This document shows, one piece after another, positions 7,270 to 13,914 of a DNA stretch of 15,497 nt (its first letter is position 1; each line of letters begins with the position of its first letter). The notes beneath the pieces were generated by a model. That model was not told the DNA's origin and ran no database searches. It saw nothing but the letters and a program-made list of their open reading frames with translations. The position numbers were made by a program, and so were the translations under genes. Source of the DNA: Chitinophagales bacterium (GTDB lineage: Bacteria; Bacteroidota; Bacteroidia; Chitinophagales; UBA2359); contig JAHDIA010000048.1 in the NCBI GenBank assembly GCA_020631035.1, forward strand, positions 1-15,497. The letters are read 5' to 3'.

Positions 7270-8162
7270 AGAATTGTTAATATTAGCTGTGCCGTAAAAG
7301 TACCATCATTGCTTTCTGCCATTAGTTTATGGTTTTTGGGGTACATTATATCCAACCTCTTCCTTAGGTTTTGTAATCCAATACCTTCTTTTACTTTATT
7401 TTTCTCATCAAAGTTGTTTTTTACTTCAAAAAGAATTTCTTTTTCGGTTGATTTGATTATAAGATTTACAAAAGCATTGTCTCTCAAAGTTTCCACACCA
7501 TGTTTAAATGCATTTTCTACTAGAATAATAAATAACAAAGGCATTATTTCGACCTCTTCATTTTCAACATCCATAACAACATTAATATTGATGTTTTTAT
7601 GATAACGCATTCTGTGAAGTTCCATATAGTTTTGTAAAAATGCAATTTCTTCCTTTAAGGATACTTTGTCTTTTTGCCCATCATAAATACTATATCTCAT
7701 CAAGTCAGATAATTTCAATATCAAGTCTTTTGCTTTTGATGGGTCTTTATCAACCCAACCATATAGGTTGTTTAACATATTGAAGAAAAAGTGCGGATTC
7801 ACCTGAGACTTGAGATGCAATAACTCTGCATTTGTTTTTTCATTTTTTAAACGAATGATGGTCTTTATTTGCTTAACCAGCCAATAAAATAAAAAAGATA
7901 CTCCTAATAACAGCAATAATATATAGTAAAAAACTACCAAAACCCCTATGGTCGAATCAAATACAAAACTTACAGACTCTTTCCCCTTTACTATGACTTC
8001 ATAGCCTGTAATAAATATAGGTACAGAAGCAGAAAGCAGAATACCACTCAATAGTATGATCTTGTTATCACTAAACCACTTAAACATTCCACAAGATAAA
8101 TGCAAAATGCTGAACACACAAGAAAGTTTACAAACGCCCTTTAAAGTGTGTTGAATCTTCAC
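7266..8162 (-). CDS. LytS-type sensor histidine kinase
   Basis: This 298-residue membrane kinase is of the His_kinase (PF06580) class that partners LytTR regulators. The hydrophobic segments are a weak one at about 10-25 and clear ones at about 34-54 and 72-97. A linker follows, then the H-box QVNPHFFFNMLNNLYG (His124 predicted phosphoacceptor), the N-box LVENAFKHG (Asn217) and the G-box EGIGLQNLRKRL (259-270). The membrane part is short compared with relatives that have four or more segments, and there is no extracellular sensing domain. The start given is a GTG. A TAG lies directly before it in the same frame. An ATG at residue 26 (position 8087) would remove the weak first segment and is a real alternative. 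It overlaps the regulator gene by 4 bp. Confidence 0.9.
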   Translation of the reverse strand: MKIQHTLKGVCKLSCVFSILHLSCGMFKWFSDNKIILLSGILLSASVPIFITGYEVIVKGKESVSFVFDSTIGVLVVFYYILLLLLGVSFLFYWLVKQIKTIIRLKNEKTNAELLHLKSQVNPHFFFNMLNNLYGWVDKDPSKAKDLILKLSDLMRYSIYDGQKDKVSLKEEIAFLQNYMELHRMRYHKNININVVMDVENEEVEIMPLLFIILVENAFKHGVETLRDNAFVNLIIKSTEKEILFEVKNNFDEKNKVKEGIGLQNLRKRLDIMYPKNHKLMAESNDGTFTAQLILTIL

Positions 8163-8258
8163 CTAAGTGTGACAAAGTAACTTCACAATAGCCATTCCTT
8201 ATTCTACAATGACTTGTTGTTATTACATCCCCATAACTTTCCTCTCACTTCACCTTAG
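8157..8258. repeat. Three CTTCAC-type repeats in the divergent control region
   Basis: CTTCACCTAAG (8157-8167), CTTCACAATAG (8181-8191) and CTTCACCTTAG (8248-8258) lie between the kinase operon and the phosphoesterase gene. The first two are 24 bp apart and the third is 67 bp further. The third ends two bases before the -7 box of the phosphoesterase gene. The first overlaps the GTG assigned to the kinase. They could be sites for a regulator shared by both transcripts, possibly the LytTR protein itself, though they do not clearly fit the published LytTR consensus. Confidence 0.4.
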
Positions 8259-8260
8259 CA

Positions 8261-8268
8261 TACATTTG
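8261..8268 (+). promoter_or_regulatory. Probable -7 box for the metallophosphoesterase gene
   Basis: TACATTTG is an exact match to TAnnTTTG, 16 bases before the ATG at 8285. That implies a very short leader. About 20 bp upstream is CTTT rather than TTTG, so the -33 element is weak, which would fit activator dependence. Confidence 0.45.
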
Positions 8269-8284
8269 TTCTAAAAAATCACTA

Positions 8285-9457
8285 ATGCAAAAAAGTATCT
8301 TACGTTATTTCAAACATATTTCACTTACTCTGCTTGTTTTATTAACAATTGGAATCATCCTGCTATTATCCCTCAATGGCACCATTCATTATGCCGATAA
8401 TCCAGCTAAGAATGAGTGGATAAATGAGGGCCCCTATCTCTTTTTTGAAAATGACAGTATGTTCAACATAAATTATATTTCAGGCAACAAGAACCAAGGT
8501 TTCAAAGCAACTCAAAGCACGCTTAATATCAACTCCAATATTGAATTAAGCAGTTATTTCAATTTAGATAGTTCTTCCTTCAATTTTACAATTCAAGCTA
8601 ATATTACAAGCCCAAAAACTGTTTACAATGATAAAAATAAAATTCTCGCTATCTCTGATATTGAAAGTGGATACCAAAGCTTTCGGAACTTTCTCATCAA
8701 TAACAAGGTCATTGATGAAAATTTGGAGTGGACTTTTGGCAAAGGTCATTTGGTACTCGTAGGCGATTTTGTTGACCGAGGCTATTCTACAATGCAAGTA
8801 CTCTGGTTTATTTACAAACTAGAACAAGATGCCAAAAGACATGGCGGAAACGTACATTATATTTTGGGAAATCACGAAATTAAAAACCTTCAAGGAAATT
8901 ACACCAAAGCTTCGCTAAAATACTTTTATGCAGCGGCAATATTGGGCAAGCAACAATATGAACTGTATGATTCAAATTCATTTCTTGGCAAATGGCTAGC
9001 AAGTAAAAATACTTTGGAGCTTATCAATGGTCATCTTTTTGTTCATGGGGGCATTCATCCAGAAATAACAAGCTATCAAACCAATATTGACGAAATCAAT
9101 GAAATTATCCGAAGCAATTACCGTCAAGCCTTCTATCCTAAAAATGAGTCTACTCTTGAACAATTACTTGTCTCTACAACAAAAGGTCCTGCTTGGTATA
9201 GAGGATATTTTTATGATAACTTACCAGCGGATGAAATAGACAAAGGGCTTCATTTATTCAAAGCAAAGGCGGTTGTGGTTGGTCATACCGTACAGCGTAA
9301 AGTAAAAAAAATGTACAATGGTAAAGTTTTTAGCTTAGATGTCAATCACCCCAAGGATTATAGAAAGACTTGGCCTTTGAAACAGTCAGAAGGATTGCTT
9401 ATTGAGGATGGTACTTATTATAGGGCATTGTACAATGGGAATATAAAAAGGTTGTGA
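8285..9457 (+). CDS. Membrane-anchored PPP-type metallophosphoesterase
   Basis: This 390-residue protein has an N-terminal transmembrane segment (about 12-30) that would anchor it with the catalytic part outside the cytoplasm. A poorly conserved region (31-115) precedes the calcineurin-like domain. Its motifs are SDIES (124-128), GDFVDRG (160-166), GNHE (195-198), HGGIHP (254-259) and GHT (333-335). These are the metal-binding and phosphate-binding signatures of the PPP/Shewanella-like phosphatase group. The first motif has Glu where GDxHG phosphatases have His. I recall related Bacteroidota proteins with SDIEG, so this is likely a subfamily trait rather than a loss of function. Substrate is unknown: phosphoprotein, nucleotide or phosphoester are all possible. 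It is transcribed divergently from the LytS/LytTR pair across 122 bp, which makes shared regulation plausible. Confidence 0.9.
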   Translation: MQKSILRYFKHISLTLLVLLTIGIILLLSLNGTIHYADNPAKNEWINEGPYLFFENDSMFNINYISGNKNQGFKATQSTLNINSNIELSSYFNLDSSSFNFTIQANITSPKTVYNDKNKILAISDIESGYQSFRNFLINNKVIDENLEWTFGKGHLVLVGDFVDRGYSTMQVLWFIYKLEQDAKRHGGNVHYILGNHEIKNLQGNYTKASLKYFYAAAILGKQQYELYDSNSFLGKWLASKNTLELINGHLFVHGGIHPEITSYQTNIDEINEIIRSNYRQAFYPKNESTLEQLLVSTTKGPAWYRGYFYDNLPADEIDKGLHLFKAKAVVVGHTVQRKVKKMYNGKVFSLDVNHPKDYRKTWPLKQSEGLLIEDGTYYRALYNGNIKRL

Positions 9458-9460
9458 GTT

Positions 9461-9529
9461 GGTCTGGTTAGCCAACGCAAGCTTCATACTTCGTACAAAC
9501 GTTTATCCGCCCGCTCGTCCTTCACTTCT
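9461..9529 (-). repeat. Dispersed intergenic element, copy 2
   Basis: This is the partner of 4728-4796, with identical spacing of the conserved blocks. It starts 4 bp after the phosphoesterase stop codon and ends 8 bp from the stop of the minus-strand gene at 9537, so it separates two convergent genes. The spacer sequences differ from copy 1, which argues against a recent duplication and for conservation of the blocks. Confidence 0.65.
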
Positions 9530-9536
9530 ATCATCT

Positions 9537-10160
9537 TCATCTAGTTTGATACCGATACCATTTGTTGTATTGATTGACGATGACTTTCAGGTTCGCTTCT
9601 TTATATTGTCCGTCCTCTATTTTATTGGCAACTTCCTGGCATTCTGCAAGGTATTGGCTCATATCTTTTCTAAAAAACCATTTGCGATAGAAAAAAAGAT
9701 CACCATTTTCTTTTTGCATAACATAAGCTTCGGTAAAATTCCAAACATATAATTTGTAATGGTATTTATACAATGTAAGTGGTCCTTCTAATTCAACCTT
9801 GAGAAACAAATTATTATAATGGTAGACAGCAGTATCGGTCTGTAATGTTCCCTTCTCATCATAAACCGAACGTAGTTTAACGAGTTCATCTTCGTATTCA
9901 AATCCCAACTCACGAACGGTTTTGGGATAAATCTTGATTGTTTTATTGCCCCCATATTCATCATACATTTTGATGTATTGTTGAATGCGCCAATAGTTGG
10001 GGCTGTCACCCAAGGTTAAGGGGAGTTTAAAGGTCGCTTGGAGGGTGTCGCCTTCGGGCATAATAAGATAGCCTTCTACCCGTTTGGCAGCACTCAAAGA
10101 AAGTGAGACAAAGAGCAATAGACTCAGTAAAATCATCAAGTTAAGGTAGCTTTTCATCAT
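9537..10160 (-). CDS. Small secreted protein, paralogue 2 of a tandem pair
   Basis: This 207-residue exported protein is of unknown function. A signal peptide covers about residues 1-26 (LLSLLLFVSLSLSAA). The mature part begins KRVEGYLIMPEGDTLQATF, a two-strand opening common in Bacteroidota envelope proteins that I cannot name. It is rich in Tyr, Trp, Lys and Glu and has no cysteines in the mature part, membrane segments or sorting domain. By eye it is around 80% identical to its upstream neighbour, and it lacks an 11-residue stretch (about 147-157 of the neighbour). An ATG at 10211 overlaps the neighbour's stop by 4 bp, but the ATG ATG AAA at 10160 is preferred because it gives the signal peptide and matches the paralogue. 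The two genes probably form one transcript. Confidence 0.8.
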   Translation of the reverse strand: MMKSYLNLMILLSLLLFVSLSLSAAKRVEGYLIMPEGDTLQATFKLPLTLGDSPNYWRIQQYIKMYDEYGGNKTIKIYPKTVRELGFEYEDELVKLRSVYDEKGTLQTDTAVYHYNNLFLKVELEGPLTLYKYHYKLYVWNFTEAYVMQKENGDLFFYRKWFFRKDMSQYLAECQEVANKIEDGQYKEANLKVIVNQYNKWYRYQTR

Positions 10161-10207
10161 AATGGTAAAATTACAAATTAAATATAGTAACTCATCTGAC
10201 GCTTCTA

Positions 10208-10870
10208 TCATCTACTTTGATACCGATACCATTTGTTGTATTGATTGACGATGACTTTTAGATTGGCTTTTCGGTATTGTTTGTCTTCAATTTTATTGGC
10301 AACTTCTTGGCATTCTTCAAGGTATCTGCTTACATCTTTTCTAAAAAACCATTTGCGGTAGGCAAAAAGATCACCATTTTCTTTTTGCATAACATAACGT
10401 TTGGAACGTACCGTCCAGTACCAATCCCAAATATCTTCGGTAAAATCCCAAATGTATACTTTGTAATGGTATCTATACAATGTAAGTGGTCCTTCTTCTT
10501 CGACTTTCAGAAACAAATCATTATAATGGTAGGCATCGGTATGTAGTGTTCCCCACTCATCGTAAACAGAGCGTAGTTTGATGAGTTCGCCCTTGTACTC
10601 AAATCCCAATTCACGAACGGTATTGGGATAAATTTTAATGGTTTTATGCTCCTTCTCTGCATATTCATCGTACATTTTGACATATCGTTGTATCCGCCAA
10701 TAATTGGGTCTATCAGTCAAGGTAAAAGGCACTTTGAATGCCGCTTGCAAGGTATCCCCTTCAGGCATAATGATGTAGCCTTCTACCCGCTTGGCGGCAC
10801 TCAAGGAAAGCGAGGCAAAGAGCAATAGACTCGGTAAAATTATCAAATGTGTAAGGTAGTTTTTCATCAT
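10208..10870 (-). CDS. Small secreted protein, paralogue 1 of a tandem pair
   Basis: This 220-residue exported protein is the closest relative of the next gene downstream. It has a signal peptide (about 1-26), the KRVEGYIIMPEGDTLQAAF opening and a conserved C-terminal region (VANKIEDKQYRKANLKVIV). An aromatic insertion (IWDWYWTVRSKR) near residues 147-158 is absent from the paralogue. The frame is open further upstream to a TTG at 10903, but that extension would be encoded by MITE sequence and would bury the signal peptide. The ATG pair at 10870/10867 is therefore chosen. The DNA just before the ATG is similar in both paralogues until the MITE boundary 20 bp upstream, so the MITE has replaced or displaced the original promoter. 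Function is unknown. Confidence 0.82.
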   Translation of the reverse strand: MMKNYLTHLIILPSLLLFASLSLSAAKRVEGYIIMPEGDTLQAAFKVPFTLTDRPNYWRIQRYVKMYDEYAEKEHKTIKIYPNTVRELGFEYKGELIKLRSVYDEWGTLHTDAYHYNDLFLKVEEEGPLTLYRYHYKVYIWDFTEDIWDWYWTVRSKRYVMQKENGDLFAYRKWFFRKDVSRYLEECQEVANKIEDKQYRKANLKVIVNQYNKWYRYQSR

Positions 10871-10890
10871 AGTAGTGAAATTACAAACTA

Positions 10891-11050
10891 AGTAGTCAGA
10901 CAAATTTATCTTAACATTTTTGATGGCTTCTTTTTGGCTTCTACTTCGTTGAAAATACTCGCCTTAGCTCTGCTAGGACTGCGTTTTTCGCCTTGTATAA
11001 GCTCAAAAATAAGCTCATCCCAAATATAACCTTAATTATGTCAGACTACT
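10891..11050. mobile_element. 160-bp MITE, copy B (identical to copy A)
   Basis: This is the second copy of the element described at 5688-5847, with the same sequence, the same terminal inverted repeats and TA on both flanks. It has the same orientation and again lies immediately upstream of a minus-strand gene for a secreted protein, here 20 bp before the start codon. Comparison with the upstream region of the downstream paralogue places the insertion at a TA in what was the gene's own leader. Confidence 0.87.
10901..10908 (-). promoter_or_regulatory. Outward -7 box inside MITE copy B
   Basis: The minus strand reads TAAATTTG, at the same place as in copy A. It points out of the element into the paralogue pair and would give a leader of about 25 nt. 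As in copy A, no clear -33 box is visible. Confidence 0.45.
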
Positions 11051-11157
11051 TATCAACTATTTTGTTGCATTTACAAAGACGAGTCTAGTTGTCAAAAGAT
11101 GAAAATTTGAGCGATTAAATTACAGAGTATTAAAAATGACAAACATTCCGTACAAAT

Positions 11158-11195
11158 AAAAAACGAGTCAAGAAAAAGGTTTCTCAACTCGTTTT
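11158..11195 (-). terminator. Stem-loop with T-tract, probable terminator
   Basis: AAAACGAGT (11160-11168) pairs with ACTCGTTTT (11187-11195). After a 2-nt mismatch, five more pairs close an AAGG loop. On the minus strand the stem runs into six Ts, and on the plus strand into four. The best reading is the end of the transcript from the metalloprotease gene, about 300 nt after its stop. Confidence 0.6.
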
Positions 11196-11205
11196 GATAT
11201 ATAAA

Positions 11206-11261
11206 AGTGTACAACGATTTGACACATTAAAAGCGGTCAAAACCCAAATCCGCTGTACACT
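11206..11261. repeat. Nested inverted repeats
   Basis: AGTGTACA (11206-11213) is complementary to TGTACACT (11254-11261). AGCGG (11232-11236) pairs with CCGCT (11250-11254) inside it. TTTGAC (11218-11223) and GTCAAA (11236-11241) offer an alternative pairing. A structured RNA or a protein-binding site is possible. I cannot match it to a known riboswitch. Confidence 0.45.
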
Positions 11262-11302
11262 AGTTGTTTGCTTTCTGTTTTTTAGCATTAATTACTCTGT
11301 AA

Positions 11303-11455
11303 TTAAGCACCTGGGCAACCACTGCTTACAAATACATTCCGTGTTCCTTCCGCAGTTGTACCATCTGTAAAATGGACAGGTCTTGTTGGTAAAACACCAA
11401 TACCCCCACACAACACAAAGGGGGCATTGGTGAATGCCCATTTTATAGGGTATTG
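11303..11455 (-). other. Open reading continuation after the metalloprotease stop, possible small ORF
   Basis: Directly after the TAG of the metalloprotease gene the same frame stays open for 50 codons, ending at a TAA at 11303. It reads with a protein-like composition (for example TDGTTAEGTRNVFVSSGCPG near the end). There is no ATG in this frame. A GTG and a TTG occur about 12 codons in. A different frame holds an ATG-started 49-codon ORF (11292-11441) with eight cysteines. The options are a remnant of an older gene 3' end, an unusual small peptide gene, or chance. An open run of this length at this base composition is expected only a few per cent of the time per frame. Confidence 0.25.
11422..11439 (-). 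terminator. Short stem-loop just after the metalloprotease stop
   Basis: GGGCATT (11422-11428) and AATGCCC (11433-11439) form a 7-bp stem with a 4-nt loop, 17 nt past the stop codon. On the minus strand it is followed by CCTTTGTGTT, a poor U-tract, so it is at best a weak terminator or a 3'-end stabiliser. Confidence 0.35.
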
Positions 11456-13816
11456 CTATTGTATCAAAATTAATTTGTTGGTATAAGTTTTGTATCCTGT
11501 GCGTACTTGGTAGTAATAGGTTCCACTGGGCAAATGACTGGCGTCAAAATTGACCGTATGGGTTCCCTCGCTTTGTAACTCTCTATCTAGTAGCGTTTCT
11601 AGCAATTGCCCTGTTGGAGAGAAGACCATTATGCTTACTTCTGTCTCCCCATTTAGGCTATACATAATATTGGTGCGGTCGCTTAAAGGATTGGGAAAGG
11701 CTTTGATTTCTCCTATGTCTTCCAATTCGACTGCTTCTTCCCCCAAGCGTGCACCATTATTATCACATCCATCTATAAAGGCGCAAACTGTACTGCCTTC
11801 TCTTCCTAAGAAACCATTGAGCAATACAATGTAATCTCCTGCATCGTAGCTTACATTTGTACCTACTGATACTACTTGAGAAGAGGTGATGTAACTTGCG
11901 GCTTCATAGGCATCGCTGGTGTTTTGAATGCCTGTCAATGTGTAAGCTGTTTGGCAGGAGGCTGGATGTCCTGTAATCACCACATCTCGACAAAACTCAT
12001 CTTCTCCGCAATCATTAGAAACTGTCAGGCATACATTGTATACACCATTTTCAGGAAAATCATATGAAGGATTTTGCAAAATTGATGGTATACCGTTGAT
12101 GACCCAATTATAATCAATTGCATTATTTGCATTGGCTACAAAGTTTATTTGTGGATCATTGCTTGTAGCGTAATAAAACCCTGCTGTGGGAGGTTCGCAA
12201 ATTGGACATTGATTAGGCACAGAGCAATTATTGTAATCAGGATAGCCTTCAAAATTGCTATGTAAACTATATGTTCCCACATCAGCACAAACAGTTGTAT
12301 AATTCAAAGATTGATTATTCACTAACTGAGCTCCTTGAATACCATAACACTCTAGCGCATCTCTTTTTTTGTGCCCATTGTTAAGTGATGGATACATTAC
12401 TGCATCTATTTCATTAACATGTTTAAGTTGCCCAGCATGACCGAGTTCATGCAATGCCACTGATTCAAAGTCAAACTGATAAACATCAGGATCGTCAATT
12501 TCATAGTTCCAAGTAACTTCTGTTCCATTAGGGGAATTGGGGAGATTGTTATTAAATACAATATCAAACTCCACCAGTTCCCATTTATCACTCACCGAGC
12601 ATCTAATAAACTGTCCCGTTGTTATTGCCAAGGGGTCTATGCTATTTGCATTATTATCAAAAGTAACTACATTCTCTCCATCTTTCGCAGCTTCATTTAT
12701 TGTGGTAGTAGTATTACTTTTAAAAAAGTTAAATCCATACTTTTTTTGCACTGTTGACAATGCTCTCTCAAAAGCAGTTTTAGCAGATGAGGTATTAAAA
12801 TTTACTCCTCCATTGCTAGTACTTGTACTATATTTTAAAGGGTAACCACTATTATTACTACCAAGACTACCTAACATAATCTCAGCTAACTGTTCACCTT
12901 CTTGGGCGACCATTCCTCTCGAAAAATTAATGGTCAAAACATCATTCGAAGTAACGGATTCATTGTTGTTATTGGTAACTCTAATATTGCCACTCCCTGC
13001 ACCTAATGGGATTATAATCTGAATTTGCGTGTTTGTCCATTCAACAATATAATCCTCATCAATAGGACTCAGCCCCCAGTTATTGCTTTCAAAAGCTAAC
13101 TCTACTTTTGAATTACTTCCTTGAGTTCCAAAATTCACTCCTTGGATGGTAACTGTAGCCTGCGCACCTGCTCCTGCTATATCAGGCGAAAAACAATGAA
13201 TTTCTGGTATTGCTAAGACAGATTTCGTATTTTCTTCTAAAACAGTTTTAGGAGATGGTAGTTTTTTCATCTCTCTGTAATTTTTATTTGTCAGATTGAA
13301 AACTTGAGGATAAAACTCACTATAAATATTATTGTAGCTTCTTCCAAAATCTAAAGCTTGGTTTTTGGTCAAATTGTATTTGACTAAAGACTGAGTAGCT
13401 GCTACAGGACTAAACTGCAAAGTATTAGACATGGTTTGATCAAGTATTCTTTTTTCCATTTTTGCGTTATTGAGAAAAAACAATCCTGTATCTCCAATTT
13501 TCAATTGCAATGAATGCGAAACTTGTTCCATATTATTGCCAACAATTCCACCGTCTGTGATTACAATGATCTTTTCTACATTAGCATTTCTCTTAAAGTC
13601 TTTATAGATTACAACTTCATTGGCTGTAAATATCCGACTATTTGTTTCATTCCAATAGGAAACTTTACTTACTACTTTCCCCTCTATAATAAAACCTGCA
13701 TTTTCGACTCTTGTAGAAAGGGAAAGAGGAACTTCTTGTGCTTTAATTGCCTGGGCTTGAAGTAAAAAAATGAGTATTCCCAAGCCCCTTATTAATAACT
13801 TATTAAATTTATACAT
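11456..13816 (-). CDS. T9SS-secreted matrixin-like metalloprotease with IPT/TIG and PKD-like domains
   Basis: This 786-residue protein is exported and probably cell-surface attached or released. In order: signal peptide (about 1-26, ending AIKAQ), an N-terminal region (27-200), an IPT/TIG Ig-like domain (about 205-298), and a zinc protease domain (about 300-500). That domain has HELGHAGQLKH at 456-466 (ligands His456, His460, His466, catalytic Glu457) and a Met-turn candidate VMYP with Met474. A PKD-like domain follows (about 542-615, FPENGVYNVCLTVSN), then a repeat-like segment of the type named 3-coathanger stack in NCBI families (about 620-685). Last is a type A T9SS sorting domain (about 703-786, from AFPNPLSDR to NKLILIQ). 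The metzincin consensus glycine HExxHxxGxxH is displaced by one residue, as in other Bacteroidota proteins I recall. It likely digests extracellular protein for nutrition or predation. It is preceded by the tail-fibre-like gene 98 bp upstream. Confidence 0.92.
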   Translation of the reverse strand: MYKFNKLLIRGLGILIFLLQAQAIKAQEVPLSLSTRVENAGFIIEGKVVSKVSYWNETNSRIFTANEVVIYKDFKRNANVEKIIVITDGGIVGNNMEQVSHSLQLKIGDTGLFFLNNAKMEKRILDQTMSNTLQFSPVAATQSLVKYNLTKNQALDFGRSYNNIYSEFYPQVFNLTNKNYREMKKLPSPKTVLEENTKSVLAIPEIHCFSPDIAGAGAQATVTIQGVNFGTQGSNSKVELAFESNNWGLSPIDEDYIVEWTNTQIQIIIPLGAGSGNIRVTNNNNESVTSNDVLTINFSRGMVAQEGEQLAEIMLGSLGSNNSGYPLKYSTSTSNGGVNFNTSSAKTAFERALSTVQKKYGFNFFKSNTTTTINEAAKDGENVVTFDNNANSIDPLAITTGQFIRCSVSDKWELVEFDIVFNNNLPNSPNGTEVTWNYEIDDPDVYQFDFESVALHELGHAGQLKHVNEIDAVMYPSLNNGHKKRDALECYGIQGAQLVNNQSLNYTTVCADVGTYSLHSNFEGYPDYNNCSVPNQCPICEPPTAGFYYATSNDPQINFVANANNAIDYNWVINGIPSILQNPSYDFPENGVYNVCLTVSNDCGEDEFCRDVVITGHPASCQTAYTLTGIQNTSDAYEAASYITSSQVVSVGTNVSYDAGDYIVLLNGFLGREGSTVCAFIDGCDNNGARLGEEAVELEDIGEIKAFPNPLSDRTNIMYSLNGETEVSIMVFSPTGQLLETLLDRELQSEGTHTVNFDASHLPSGTYYYQVRTGYKTYTNKLILIQ

Positions 13817-13914
13817 CTTTGTATATTTTTAGATTTTTAAATAGATTAATTAAATTAAAATCTTATACTTCCTAATAATTGAACAACCTACATTACAGGT
13901 TTATTCAAATAAGA

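Noticed and set aside
8648..8674. Loss of the first catalytic motif in the phosphoesterase (SDIES instead of GDxHG)
   Set aside because: I recall other Bacteroidota members of this group with SDIE at this place, and all other motifs are intact, so it looks like a subfamily trait rather than inactivation.
10161..10211. Upstream ATG of the second paralogue overlapping the previous stop (ATGA)
   Set aside because: Attractive for translational coupling, but it puts 17 residues before the signal peptide, and the first paralogue has the matching start at ATG ATG AAA.
10871..10903. N-terminal extension of the first paralogue into the MITE
   Set aside because: It needs a TTG start inside mobile DNA and would bury the signal peptide. 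The ATG pair at 10870/10867 matches the second paralogue.
12416..12451. Defective zinc site in the metalloprotease because the metzincin glycine is displaced
   Set aside because: All three histidines, the glutamate and a Met-turn candidate are present, and similar motifs occur in other Bacteroidota secreted proteases.
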